Shown piece after piece: positions 41,963 through 51,272 of a stretch of DNA of 64,000 nucleotides. Source of the stretch: Rhodohalobacter barkolensis (lineage in GTDB: Bacteria; Bacteroidota; Rhodothermia; Balneolales; Balneolaceae); the NCBI RefSeq assembly GCF_002834295.1, contig NZ_PISP01000001.1:930001-994000 (forward strand), given 5' to 3'. The position numbers and the translations under genes were made by a program. The stretch's first letter is position 1, and every line of letters begins with the position of its first letter. Below the pieces are notes generated by a model, which did not search any database, was not told the origin of the DNA, and saw only the letters and a program-made list of their open reading frames with translations.

Positions 41963-44117
41963 GTATTTTTATCGGCCTTTTTTTCTTCAATGACTCAATT
42001 GCCGCAAAGGTCGCCCTTGTTGTATTCACAATTTCATCAAACGGAATGAGCGGTTCGCCGCCCTCTTTCCAGCGCTGGGTCAGGAGCTCGAACTGTTTAT
42101 GATGCCCTTTATCCTGCTTCGTCTTCAACAGCTTGCTGCCAAACCCTTTTCCATATCCATATCCATCCAGCCTTCGGAAATTGTCGAGGATGAGGTTGTT
42201 GCCTTGGTAATACACTTCCACCCGCTCTTTGGAATAGGATTTATTGCCGTTGGCAAAGTAGTTGATCACACCCAGCGATCCGTTTTCATATTTGAGGTGG
42301 ATGGAGGCATTGTCGGTGTTTTCTTTGGGATCTGTGCCCATGGCCTGCATGCTCACTTCAACTACTTTGGAGCCGGTCAGGTAGGTGATCAGATCCACAT
42401 AGTGACAGGCCTCTCCGACAATACGACCGCCACCCGATTCCAGATCGTGAACCCACACTTCCGGGGGAATATGCCCGGCGTTCATGGTGGCAATCACATT
42501 CATTGAACCCGGACGTTCGCCTAAAAAGGATCTCATCTTCTCGGCATGAGGAGAGAACCGGCGGTTAAATCCAACCGTTACCGTATTTCCTGTCTCTTCT
42601 ACCGTGGTTATTATCTCATCCAGCTCTTCCGGTTTCAGGGCCAGCGGTTTTTCTACAAAGACCTGCTTTCCGGCCTTCAGGGACTGAATAGTCATTCCGG
42701 CATGCAGGTTATGCTGGGTGGTAATGACCACTCCATCCACATCCTCATCACGTAACACCGCATCCAGATCCGTGGTGCTGTTGGGTACCCCATACTTTTT
42801 GGCCAGAGTAGTCGAAGAAAGCCCGCCTGAGCTCACGATATATTTCATCTCCGCCCTACCCTTTTTCAGCGAAGGCAAAATCATCGCCTGCGTAAAATTC
42901 CCCGCACCCACAATCGCCATGGTTCCCTTACCACCTTTATAATCAGTCTCAGGTATCGAAATCGTCCTACCTAACTGCTTTTTCTTTGTGTTCTCCGTGC
43001 CCTCTGTGGTTCGATCGACAGGATATTCAAGAATAGATGCAATACTCTTACCACCATCCATATCCCCATAAATCTCTAAATAATCTTCCAGCTTCACACG
43101 CTCCGTAATCAATGATTGCACATTCAAACTCCCATTCCTAATCGCCTCCAAAACTGCCTCAAAATTCCGCTTCTCCGTCCATCGCACATAGGCCAGCGGA
43201 TAATCATTCCCACGCTGTTCATACTCCTCATCGTAGCGACCGGGACCGTAGGAACAGCTCACCTGGAAGCTCAGCTCCTTCTCGTAAAAATCTGCCCGGT
43301 CAATATCCAGCCCGATAACCCCCACCAGCACAATACGCCCGCGCTTGCGACTCATATTGGCCGCATGTTTGATTACGTCATTGGATTGGGTACTGGCGGT
43401 AATGATCACCGCATCGGCGCCTACCTGACCCGTAAATTCTTCCATGAAACGAACCGGGTCTTGTTTGCCCGAGTTTACGGTGGTGATACCATAACTCTCT
43501 GCCTGCTTCAGTTTCTCTTCGTCCAGGTCAAATCCGACTACTTTGCAGCCATTAGCTTTGAGTAGTTGGCTTGTGATCAACCCAATTAAACCCAAACCGA
43601 TGACCGCTACGGTTTCACCTAAGGTAGGCTGAACCAAGCGAATGCCTTGCAAGCCAATAGCGCCCACGACTGTAAATGAAGCTTCCTCATACGAAACGTC
43701 TTCCGGGATTTTGGCGACCAGATTTTTGGGAACAGCCACATACTCGGCGTGATTTCCATTGGAAACCACCCGGTCTCCGGGACTGAATTCCGTTACCCCT
43801 TTTCCCACTTCCACCACTTCACCGGCCTGGCTGTACCCCAGTGGCAGTGGCGTTCCCAGCTTTCTGAATACCGCTTCCACCGTGGGCTGTATGCCGTCGG
43901 TTTTCATTTTGTTGATGACCTCCTTTACCCGCTCGGGCTGCTGACGCGCTTTGTCTAACAAATTTGCTTGACCAAAACTGACCAGCATTTTTTCCGTTCC
44001 CAGAGAAACCAGGGTGCGATGAGTTTTAATGAGCACTTTGCCGGAACCGACTCGAGGAATGGGAACTTTTTCTAATAGGGTATCGCCGGATTTGAGATCT
44101 TGGATGATTTGATGCAT
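41958..44117 (-). CDS. Bi-domain oxidoreductase: zinc-type alcohol dehydrogenase-like fused to Gfo/Idh/MocA
   Basis: The protein has 719 residues. Residues 1-365 are a medium-chain dehydrogenase-like domain with NAD loop AVIGLGLIGLI (171-181). Residues about 398-719 are Gfo/Idh/MocA-like with AIVGAGNFTQ (401-410) and the FVEKPLAL active-site Lys motif. Residues about 367-384 (VDRTTEGTENTKKKQLGR) form the linker and are encoded by DNA resembling a family C repeat. The fusion is common in Bacteroidota polysaccharide loci. It overlaps a repeat at its 3' end and follows the next upstream gene with no gap (44117/44118). Confidence 0.88.
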   Translation of the reverse strand: MHQIIQDLKSGDTLLEKVPIPRVGSGKVLIKTHRTLVSLGTEKMLVSFGQANLLDKARQQPERVKEVINKMKTDGIQPTVEAVFRKLGTPLPLGYSQAGEVVEVGKGVTEFSPGDRVVSNGNHAEYVAVPKNLVAKIPEDVSYEEASFTVVGAIGLQGIRLVQPTLGETVAVIGLGLIGLITSQLLKANGCKVVGFDLDEEKLKQAESYGITTVNSGKQDPVRFMEEFTGQVGADAVIITASTQSNDVIKHAANMSRKRGRIVLVGVIGLDIDRADFYEKELSFQVSCSYGPGRYDEEYEQRGNDYPLAYVRWTEKRNFEAVLEAIRNGSLNVQSLITERVKLEDYLEIYGDMDGGKSIASILEYPVDRTTEGTENTKKKQLGRTISIPETDYKGGKGTMAIVGAGNFTQAMILPSLKKGRAEMKYIVSSGGLSSTTLAKKYGVPNSTTDLDAVLRDEDVDGVVITTQHNLHAGMTIQSLKAGKQVFVEKPLALKPEELDEIITTVEETGNTVTVGFNRRFSPHAEKMRSFLGERPGSMNVIATMNAGHIPPEVWVHDLESGGGRIVGEACHYVDLITYLTGSKVVEVSMQAMGTDPKENTDNASIHLKYENGSLGVINYFANGNKSYSKERVEVYYQGNNLILDNFRRLDGYGYGKGFGSKLLKTKQDKGHHKQFELLTQRWKEGGEPLIPFDEIVNTTRATFAAIESLKKKRPIKIQ

Positions 44118-45254
44118 TTATAAACTTCGTGTTAATTCAATTTCTTTTTCTGTTACCGTGTTTCTAACCATCTCTGTGATATGTAACATTAGCTCAGTAG
44201 AAGCTATCACTTCATTTAAATCTCTGTTGTCTTTCTCAAAAGGCTGCATAACAGAGCGTTTGTGGCCGACATCTTTTGGCCTGTATTTCTTTTTATATAA
44301 TTTTTCTTCATCCCAAATAGTGAGTCTTCTAAAATCATCGATCTTTGCAATGATGGTATCGTACTGAAAATTAATCGTTTCATTAATTCCTTCAAACGGT
44401 TCGGAACGTGCAGTAATGGTGATGGATGTTATATCTCCCTCGGGTGTTGTAATGGAAATCGTAATGTTATCATCCGGCTCTTTCGTATTTGAATAGGCAA
44501 TCTGAACCTTGAAAGCTTTTGGAATGTAACCTCTCCAATTGTACATGTGGATCATGAGGTCCAACCAGTGACCTACATTACCACAAATTCGAGTGCCTTC
44601 CTCCGGGTTTCGATACCAATGGTCTTCTGGAATATCATGGGCGGAAATAAAACAATTAAGAGAGAACTTACCTACTGTATTATTTTTTTCTTTTACTCTC
44701 TGTTTTATCTTTTGAACGGCCTGGGAATACGGGCGGTTATAACCTGCATAAAAAGACCCGTTACTTTTATTTATAGACTTTATCAGTGATTCAAACTGAG
44801 TAAATGTTACAGAGACGGGTTTTTCGCAATAAACATTAATGTCTTTTTCTAAAAACTTTAAAGCATAGGTTGTATGTGAGGCATGATTTGAAGCGATATA
44901 AACCAAATCTGTACCGCTTTGATTATAAACCTCTTCCTGCTCTCGAACCACCGCAGGAACTTTGTAATATTTTCCTAATGACTCTGCCTTTTTCTCATCT
45001 ATATCATAACAAAACAGAAAACGGTTTTTTTTACCTTTTGAAAGAAAATAAGCGATGGTAGAAAACTGGAATTGACCACAGCCAATTAACCCGATGACAG
45101 GATTTCTTGATAAAAATTTAGGCTTGAAAATGTTGAAGCTTCTTAACCTGCCTGATACTTTGTTTAGAGTTCTGGACAACCCATAAACTGACCAATAACG
45201 AAAAACCTTTTTAAAACCTTTTTTCCCCTTAACTTTCTTTTTCATATACCTCAT
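44118..45254 (-). CDS. Gfo/Idh/MocA-family sugar oxidoreductase
   Basis: The 378-residue protein has the NAD loop IGLIGCGQFQF (about 54-64), the active-site motif VYCEKPVSVTF and a C-terminal substrate domain with EGTRICGNVGHWLDLMIHMY. It begins with a basic, possibly unconserved stretch of about 45 residues. ATG at 45254 or 45245 is possible; both overlap the upstream glycosyltransferase gene. Likely oxidises or epimerises a nucleotide-linked sugar for the repeat unit. DNA is clearly more AT-rich than the next gene downstream. Confidence 0.84.
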   Translation of the reverse strand: MRYMKKKVKGKKGFKKVFRYWSVYGLSRTLNKVSGRLRSFNIFKPKFLSRNPVIGLIGCGQFQFSTIAYFLSKGKKNRFLFCYDIDEKKAESLGKYYKVPAVVREQEEVYNQSGTDLVYIASNHASHTTYALKFLEKDINVYCEKPVSVTFTQFESLIKSINKSNGSFYAGYNRPYSQAVQKIKQRVKEKNNTVGKFSLNCFISAHDIPEDHWYRNPEEGTRICGNVGHWLDLMIHMYNWRGYIPKAFKVQIAYSNTKEPDDNITISITTPEGDITSITITARSEPFEGINETINFQYDTIIAKIDDFRRLTIWDEEKLYKKKYRPKDVGHKRSVMQPFEKDNRDLNEVIASTELMLHITEMVRNTVTEKEIELTRSL

Positions 45255-46374
45255 TCAAAAATTCAACGGTTTCTAAATAATTTTCCCGAAAAGATTTGAA
45301 TTTATCCTCAAAAACTTTCTTAGGCATTATAAGCTCGTTTCTAAAACTTGATTCGGATAATATTCGATCTATCTGCTCAGAAGCACCGCGCCAATCACCC
45401 GGTTTAAAATAAGCTGCATAATCGTCACACACATCTTTATTAAAACTAAAATCTGTTGTAACAATAGGCGTTTCCATGAACAACGCCTCTAATAACGTAG
45501 CAGAAAATGTTTCTAAATAAGTCGGTAAGAACACCACACTGGATTTTTCATACCATTCTGCACACTCCTTCTGAGTCAGTTTACCTACATTTAAAATGTG
45601 ATCTGATACCTTTAACTTTTTACTTTCTTGATTGATTTCATTTAATACTTTAGATCCTTCGGGTAAAGTAAGTATAAACTTAAAATCATGATATCCCGAT
45701 TCTTTTAGTCCATGAGCTACTAATGGTATTTTATCTATATTCTTATGAGGGTAGGGAGCTGCCAAGCAAAAGATAAAGTTTTCATTTACATTCGTATTAG
45801 TTACTGTCTTATAATCTTGAAAAGTTTTAGAAATAGAATTAGGAATAACTTTTACTGAATTTGGTGATTCACCTGTTAATTTAAGAATCCCCCGCTTGGC
45901 AGTATCTGATTGAGTAACAAAATATTTCGATCTGCCTACTATTTTTTGTTGTATAAAACTTTTAGTGAGAAACTTTTGCCTATCTATAAATCCATAACAA
46001 CTTAAAGTTTCCGAATTAAGATGAGTAATTAATCCATTCGTTAGTCTTAATGCCTCTGTAGAATCAAAGCTAACATAAGAAGGCGCACCAATGGAATAAA
46101 CAATATCCGGGCTTACTCTTTTCTCAACTTCATTGATTTTTCTGAGTGTTTTTTTTCTAGAAATTATTTTAGCAGGGGATCGATTAATAACGGAATAGCT
46201 GCCCTGAGGTAAATTTACAGATGCAATATTTAATTCTTTATCTACAACTTCAGAAATTAGGTAGTGCCATTCTACATGTTCTAAAGAAGCTGTAAGTGAT
46301 TCTTTTATAAAATTGATTGTGACAAATAGGCCTCCCCCAACATTGATAGTAGAAGCATTTAGTAAAATCTTCAT
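45229..46374 (-). CDS. Glycosyltransferase, GT-B fold (family 4-like)
   Basis: The 381-residue protein has the N-terminal GG-containing loop NVGGGLFVTINFIKES, mid-domain CLAAPYPHKNIDKIPLVAHG, and donor-domain FLPTYLETFSATLLEALFME with two E's of the E-x7-E pattern. Sugar donor unknown. It overlaps the following oxidoreductase gene and is separated by 2 bp from the sulfotransferase-like gene. Confidence 0.87.
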   Translation of the reverse strand: MKILLNASTINVGGGLFVTINFIKESLTASLEHVEWHYLISEVVDKELNIASVNLPQGSYSVINRSPAKIISRKKTLRKINEVEKRVSPDIVYSIGAPSYVSFDSTEALRLTNGLITHLNSETLSCYGFIDRQKFLTKSFIQQKIVGRSKYFVTQSDTAKRGILKLTGESPNSVKVIPNSISKTFQDYKTVTNTNVNENFIFCLAAPYPHKNIDKIPLVAHGLKESGYHDFKFILTLPEGSKVLNEINQESKKLKVSDHILNVGKLTQKECAEWYEKSSVVFLPTYLETFSATLLEALFMETPIVTTDFSFNKDVCDDYAAYFKPGDWRGASEQIDRILSESSFRNELIMPKKVFEDKFKSFRENYLETVEFLNEVYEKES

Positions 46375-46376
46375 TT

Positions 46377-47081
46377 CTAATACCCCGCTAACCTATCATT
46401 GTTTTTTAAAGCAGTATAAACTTCTAAAAGTCTCTTTTGATTAATTACTTCGAGAATAGTTCTTTTATGTATTGAAATAAGTTCATCCTTCTCTTTAGAC
46501 CTTACATTCTTAAGCCCCCCCCTTCTGTTATCTCTCTTGGACATCCTCTCATATACTTTATTACCCAAATTTTCTTGTTCTTTAAAAAAATCCTTACTTG
46601 TTAGAGAGCTACAAAGTTTAACGTACTTTTGTACATCATTTGTAAGAATTGAAAAATCAGCCATATTAATGTTTTTGTCTAAATGAATAAGACAAAATTT
46701 GTAATATTCTTCCCATCTCAATGCTTCATTATAAGCCAATTTCTGAATGTTCAAATCGGGGGTAATTGCTAAATTCCTTAAAACAGATGATACAATAGTA
46801 TTTAATGGTTCTCTAAAGTTAACTATCGTGGGAATTTCACAGTGTATTGCACTTTTCAGTGATGAAATAGTATGAATATGACTTACTAATTTTATGTCAT
46901 AAAATGCTTCTTTAATGACATTAACTGCAAACGTATTACCGCTTCTTTGAAATCCGGTAATAAACAATTCATGATGCTTTTCAGGTTTAACATATTCTAA
47001 GCTTCTCAACTTTGAATATAAATCATAGGTAAACTCATGTTTTTTTATAAATCTTTCTATAGAGCCTTTAGTGGAGATCAT
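46377..47081 (-). CDS. Sulfotransferase-like protein
   Basis: The 234-residue protein has a P-loop-like start FITGFQRSGNTFAVN (40-54), similar to the PAPS 5'-phosphate loop of sulfotransferases. Residues NFREPLNTIVSSV (R90, S98) fit the 3'-phosphate site. It probably transfers sulfate from PAPS to the polysaccharide or its precursors. The cysNC, cysD and cysQ genes 10-16 kb away make PAPS and remove PAP, which supports this. Below average sulfotransferase length and without a signal peptide, so cytoplasmic. Confidence 0.72.
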   Translation of the reverse strand: MISTKGSIERFIKKHEFTYDLYSKLRSLEYVKPEKHHELFITGFQRSGNTFAVNVIKEAFYDIKLVSHIHTISSLKSAIHCEIPTIVNFREPLNTIVSSVLRNLAITPDLNIQKLAYNEALRWEEYYKFCLIHLDKNINMADFSILTNDVQKYVKLCSSLTSKDFFKEQENLGNKVYERMSKRDNRRGGLKNVRSKEKDELISIHKRTILEVINQKRLLEVYTALKNNDRLAGY

Positions 47082-47130
47082 AGTGCTATTTGAATTAACT
47101 AGAGTTTATTATACATCTATATAATAATAT

Positions 47131-48357
47131 TTATACTTTATATTTAAATTTAAATAAGATTATAGCAATAAAACTTAAAAGCATAAACATATTTCCACTG
47201 TTATTTCCAAGTCGAAAATAAAATAGACCAGATGTCATAAACATCATGTAAAAGCTAATTATAAATGATGTTCTAATTATATTCTTGTCATTTGTTCTCT
47301 TGTACTGATAGAATATAAAATAAAAGATAGCTGATATAATTATCGTATAGAAGTATCCTCCGCTTTGGTAAAGAGACTTCACAAATGAACCAAAATTCCA
47401 CGTATAAGGATGGCTCAAATCTCGTTTAGAAGAATTAACACTTTCCCCTTTGATAGAATACACAAGTGGAAAATTAGAACGCCCTAAATCAAATTCATTA
47501 TGTATTTTTACGGTGCTATTAAGTGTAAAAGGCTGCATACTATAATAATTCAATACTCCATATTGCATCGTACTAATAAATACATTCTCCGTCCTATCGC
47601 CAAATCTATCAAAACTGATATATCCAAGCATGCTTACTCCAGATACAATTAACGAAAATAATACTATACGTAATCTCTTTTTAGTCTTTTTTGTTAATAC
47701 ATTTTCAAAATAAAAGTAACCAATTACCAACCCAATAAATGATAGCACTATACCATCCCTTCCGGCCACAGTTAAAACATTGACTATAAAGGCAATTATC
47801 CCCAAGAACAAAGAGATTTGGATTATTTTATTCCATTTATTTGTAAGTGATAAATAAAATAAAATTATGTATACATAGAAAAACATTGGAAAACCTACAG
47901 CAACTGTAGTAAATATGCTTTCAGGAAGAATTTCGTTACCTAAACCTAATAAATGTCGAGTAGCAGCAGCCCCAAATGTTAGGGACCGTATAGCGTACGG
48001 GATTTGATAGAAAAATGAGTATATGGCGCCTATACATAACACTATAACTACAAATAAAAGCACTTTATCCAACTTTATACCGGTTGCATATTTCAAAGGC
48101 TTAATTTGTAGTGAAAAATATAGAAATGGAGTTATTACAATTGAATAAAATAAAAAAACAAAAATTGAATCCGTTTCAAAATTATGCCAAGGAAGATGTT
48201 CCGGCATTATAAACAATGCCCCTACAGAAGAAAAGAAGTATAAACCACAAATAACTAAAGCAATTTTATTGCCAGATTTAATTGATTTATAAAAAGGAAA
48301 GAAAAAAAATATGATTGGTATTAACCTATACCAATACCAAATTTCGGAGGTTACCAT
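47131..48357 (-). CDS. Wzy-like oligosaccharide repeat-unit polymerase
   Basis: The 408-residue, strongly hydrophobic protein has about eleven membrane segments and a large soluble loop at about 255-325 (NYYSMQPFTLNSTVKIHNEF and surroundings), as in Wzy polymerases. Low sequence conservation is normal. The gene is very AT-rich, suggesting transfer with the locus. It overlaps the upstream glycosyltransferase gene by 1 bp. Confidence 0.82.
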   Translation of the reverse strand: MVTSEIWYWYRLIPIIFFFFPFYKSIKSGNKIALVICGLYFFSSVGALFIMPEHLPWHNFETDSIFVFLFYSIVITPFLYFSLQIKPLKYATGIKLDKVLLFVVIVLCIGAIYSFFYQIPYAIRSLTFGAAATRHLLGLGNEILPESIFTTVAVGFPMFFYVYIILFYLSLTNKWNKIIQISLFLGIIAFIVNVLTVAGRDGIVLSFIGLVIGYFYFENVLTKKTKKRLRIVLFSLIVSGVSMLGYISFDRFGDRTENVFISTMQYGVLNYYSMQPFTLNSTVKIHNEFDLGRSNFPLVYSIKGESVNSSKRDLSHPYTWNFGSFVKSLYQSGGYFYTIIISAIFYFIFYQYKRTNDKNIIRTSFIISFYMMFMTSGLFYFRLGNNSGNMFMLLSFIAIILFKFKYKV

Positions 48358-49349
48358 TAATTTACTTTTAAATATCTTCTTAATGCAATTGAAGCAACAT
48401 ATATCTTATCTGTAATACCACTTTCGAACTTGAAATACTCTTTGAATGATTTCATTTTCAATAAATTTATCAGCATTCTTCTATTGTAACTTCTAATAAT
48501 TTTATCTTCATCAATTTCCACATTGTAATGTTCTGCAAACTTCTTAACTACTTTTAATCCTTTTTGTTTAAACTTTTTTAAATTTTCAATATTTGTATGA
48601 TTTGATGCAGAATTATTGAGTACTCTGTAAGTTGCAGTTGATTCTGACAAATAACCAATTTTTTTGTGAGCTGCTATCTCTAACCACAATGCTTTGTCAT
48701 ATATTTTGTTTAATTCTATACCAACCTTTTTAAATCTATCTAAATCTACAAATTCTTTTAAAAAAAGAGACGTGCATGTAACAAAGGGGTTTTCATAGAT
48801 CAAGTTTTGAAATACTTTTCCCTGAGGAATACTCTTCCCACTGTTACTATAAAAAGAATATATAATGTTACCAGTGTCTTGATGTAGTCTATTGTAGTCC
48901 GTAAAAACAGCACCATAATCAGGATTCTCCTCCATAAACTCCACCTGCTTTTGGAGTTTTAGCGGGTCGGTCCAGTAGTCATCACCTTCGCAGAGGGCAA
49001 TGTATTTGCCTTTGGCTTCGGGAAAAACGAATCTCGCATAAATACTACCCCCACCTTTTGACCATTGGTTTTCATCTTGAAGTATAATCCGAAAAAGATC
49101 CGGATATTCTTTTTTGTATTCCCTAATTATAGTAGCTGTACTATCGGTTGAAGCATCATCGTGAATAATAATTTCAACGGGAAATGTAGTTTTTTGTATT
49201 AGAATACCTTCAATAGCATCCCGAATATACTTTTTATGGTTAAAAGTAATAGTACAAATACTTACAATAGGTTTTATTTCTTCATCCCAAGTATGTTCGG
49301 TAATGAGTACCGGATCTTTATAACATTTCAATACTTTATCTGTTTCCAT
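48357..49349 (-). CDS. Glycosyltransferase family 2
   Basis: The 330-residue protein has the GT-A fold pattern: VSICTITFNHKKYIRDAIEG, the DD pair in IIHDDAST (63-68) and the metal-binding EGDDYWTDP (121-129). It transfers one sugar to the lipid-linked repeat unit. Its start overlaps the ATP-grasp gene by 14 bp. AT-rich. Confidence 0.9.
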   Translation of the reverse strand: METDKVLKCYKDPVLITEHTWDEEIKPIVSICTITFNHKKYIRDAIEGILIQKTTFPVEIIIHDDASTDSTATIIREYKKEYPDLFRIILQDENQWSKGGGSIYARFVFPEAKGKYIALCEGDDYWTDPLKLQKQVEFMEENPDYGAVFTDYNRLHQDTGNIIYSFYSNSGKSIPQGKVFQNLIYENPFVTCTSLFLKEFVDLDRFKKVGIELNKIYDKALWLEIAAHKKIGYLSESTATYRVLNNSASNHTNIENLKKFKQKGLKVVKKFAEHYNVEIDEDKIIRSYNRRMLINLLKMKSFKEYFKFESGITDKIYVASIALRRYLKVN

Positions 49350-50358
49350 GATTCACTATACTCCGTATTATCATATCTTTCCTTCCCTCAACACCTATTG
49401 TATAATCTTTTAGTTCATCCCTTCCTTCTTCATTATCAATCCATTTCAAAATTACTCCAGGCAAATTTGCCCCTGCTAAATGACTAAAGGGATATCCCCC
49501 GCCAAACCGGCAATTCATTTCCAGTACATAAGGTTTACCGTCAATCAGAAAGCAGTCGGTGTCTAAGTTTGCAATATGTCCTAAAGATTTTGCAATTTGC
49601 TCTCCGGTTTTCTCAAGAATTTCATTTTTCTCGGTTATGGCTCCGTCGGTTTCCCCGGAGCGCATAGCGGCTTTCTTTTTAACAAAGGTGGTTACATAGT
49701 TTTTTTCTAAATCATTGATAATATCCAAGCCATATTCTTGTCCATTAAGGTATTCCTGAATAATGACCGCATGTTCAGGATCTACTTGGGATTCATACTT
49801 TACGTAGCTTTCTTTTACTTCCCGTTTTACCTTTTTATATAAAACTTTTAGTTCCTCTGCATTATCGGCTTTGAAAATTGAAATGGAACCCATACCCCAG
49901 CGAGGTTTAATAATTAACGGAAATTGGATATCTCGCTTTTGCAGCGCTCTTTGCGCCTGCTCTAATTCTATAAAAGTTTTGGGGGCATTCAGGTTATTCT
50001 GCTTTAAAAACTGGTAGGTATTCCATTTATCATTACAGATTTGAGTTACTTTATAATCCGAAACAATGACGTGAATCCCCAGTTCTTTGAATGATTGCTT
50101 TGCCTGGGCTAATATGGGCAGATCAATATCAAATAGGGAAATGATCATACCAATATCATGAACTTGGGCATAGTCTTGTATAAAACTTATGTACTCGTCA
50201 TCATAGATCAATGGAGTAATAACCGCCTCATCGGCTACTTCCAAAGCTGTTGACCATTCAGAATTTGAGGCATGTACTTTACCCTTTCCGTCTAATACTT
50301 CTTTGAAATATTGTACTAAATAGGAACGGCGGCCGGCAGAGGTTAGTAGTATGTTCAT
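49336..50358 (-). CDS. ATP-grasp ligase-like protein
   Basis: The 340-residue protein starts NILLTSAGRRSYLVQYF, typical of CarB/PylC-like ATP-grasp proteins in polysaccharide loci. The ATP-binding region has PLIIKPRWGMGSISIF and the metal site VLEMNCRFGGGYPF. It would activate a carboxylate as acyl-phosphate and join it to an amine. Placed between genes for PLP and GT2 proteins, it may attach an amino acid to a sugar, an inference. It overlaps both neighbours by a few bases. Confidence 0.82.
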   Translation of the reverse strand: MNILLTSAGRRSYLVQYFKEVLDGKGKVHASNSEWSTALEVADEAVITPLIYDDEYISFIQDYAQVHDIGMIISLFDIDLPILAQAKQSFKELGIHVIVSDYKVTQICNDKWNTYQFLKQNNLNAPKTFIELEQAQRALQKRDIQFPLIIKPRWGMGSISIFKADNAEELKVLYKKVKREVKESYVKYESQVDPEHAVIIQEYLNGQEYGLDIINDLEKNYVTTFVKKKAAMRSGETDGAITEKNEILEKTGEQIAKSLGHIANLDTDCFLIDGKPYVLEMNCRFGGGYPFSHLAGANLPGVILKWIDNEEGRDELKDYTIGVEGRKDMIIRSIVNHGNR

Positions 50359-51272
50359 AAAAATCTTTGATGTTCTTTAAGCAAATTAATGAGTCCTCCT
50401 GTATGCCAAAACAAAACTTTTGCTCCAGATTCAATCTGTTCTTCATTACGCATTTCATAAAGTGCTAAAAGTGCTTTTCCTGTATATACCGGATCCGTTA
50501 TAAACCCAAACTTTGCTGCCTCCTTAATAACTTCGACTAATTTGGGGTAAACAGAACTATACCCATCTTTAATCCAGTTATCCAAAAAAATCACATCCTT
50601 TTTTTGGCTCTCAATTCCTAAAAGTTTTCGAAGATCATGAACGCCTTCTTCAACAACTTTTGTCCCTCTGCCTTTTTCTCTTGCTACAGATATACCAATC
50701 ACTTTTGTATTGGGGAAACACTCTTCAAATCCAACATGTAATCCTGATTGCGTCCCACCTGTTCCACTTGCGTGAATTACATAATCCGGCACCCAATAAC
50801 TGAGTTGCTTTTTTACCTCCAACACGGCTTCGTAGTAAGCTTGCATTCCATATACATTATGTCCCCCACCCCAAATATAATAGGGTAAAAAACCATTCTC
50901 TTTGAAATCATTCATTGCTTCATCCATTGCGTCGGAGACATCAGCGTGATTTACAAAATTTAAATCAGCCCCAGCCATTTTCATCAACAATAAATTCCCA
51001 TTCGAATAATCTTCAGAATCATGAATAATGAGTTTAACAGGCCACCCTTTTTGAGCTCCTGCGAGAGCTACAACCCGAGCATGATTAGAGTTTGCTGCAC
51101 CTGCACTGACTAAAGCATTACTTCCTTTATTTTCAGCGTCTTTCAAAATAAATTGAATTTTTCTAGCCTTACTTCCACCACCTATAAATGGATATAAATC
51201 ATCATGCTTTACTTTTAAATCAACATCAAGCCAATCAGAAACAGAGTTATATTTCTTTAAAATAGTTTTCAT
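50355..51272 (-). CDS. PLP-dependent ACC deaminase/D-cysteine desulfhydrase-like protein
   Basis: The 305-residue fold-type II PLP enzyme has FIGGGSKARKIQF with the likely Schiff-base lysine K35, SAGAANSNHARVVA for the cofactor, and HASGTGGTQSGLHVG for phosphate binding. Relatives are ACC deaminases and D-cysteine desulfhydrases. In this locus it may make or break down a small amino acid for use by the ATP-grasp protein. It overlaps both neighbours by 1 to 4 bp. Confidence 0.82.
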   Translation of the reverse strand: MKTILKKYNSVSDWLDVDLKVKHDDLYPFIGGGSKARKIQFILKDAENKGSNALVSAGAANSNHARVVALAGAQKGWPVKLIIHDSEDYSNGNLLLMKMAGADLNFVNHADVSDAMDEAMNDFKENGFLPYYIWGGGHNVYGMQAYYEAVLEVKKQLSYWVPDYVIHASGTGGTQSGLHVGFEECFPNTKVIGISVAREKGRGTKVVEEGVHDLRKLLGIESQKKDVIFLDNWIKDGYSSVYPKLVEVIKEAAKFGFITDPVYTGKALLALYEMRNEEQIESGAKVLFWHTGGLINLLKEHQRFL

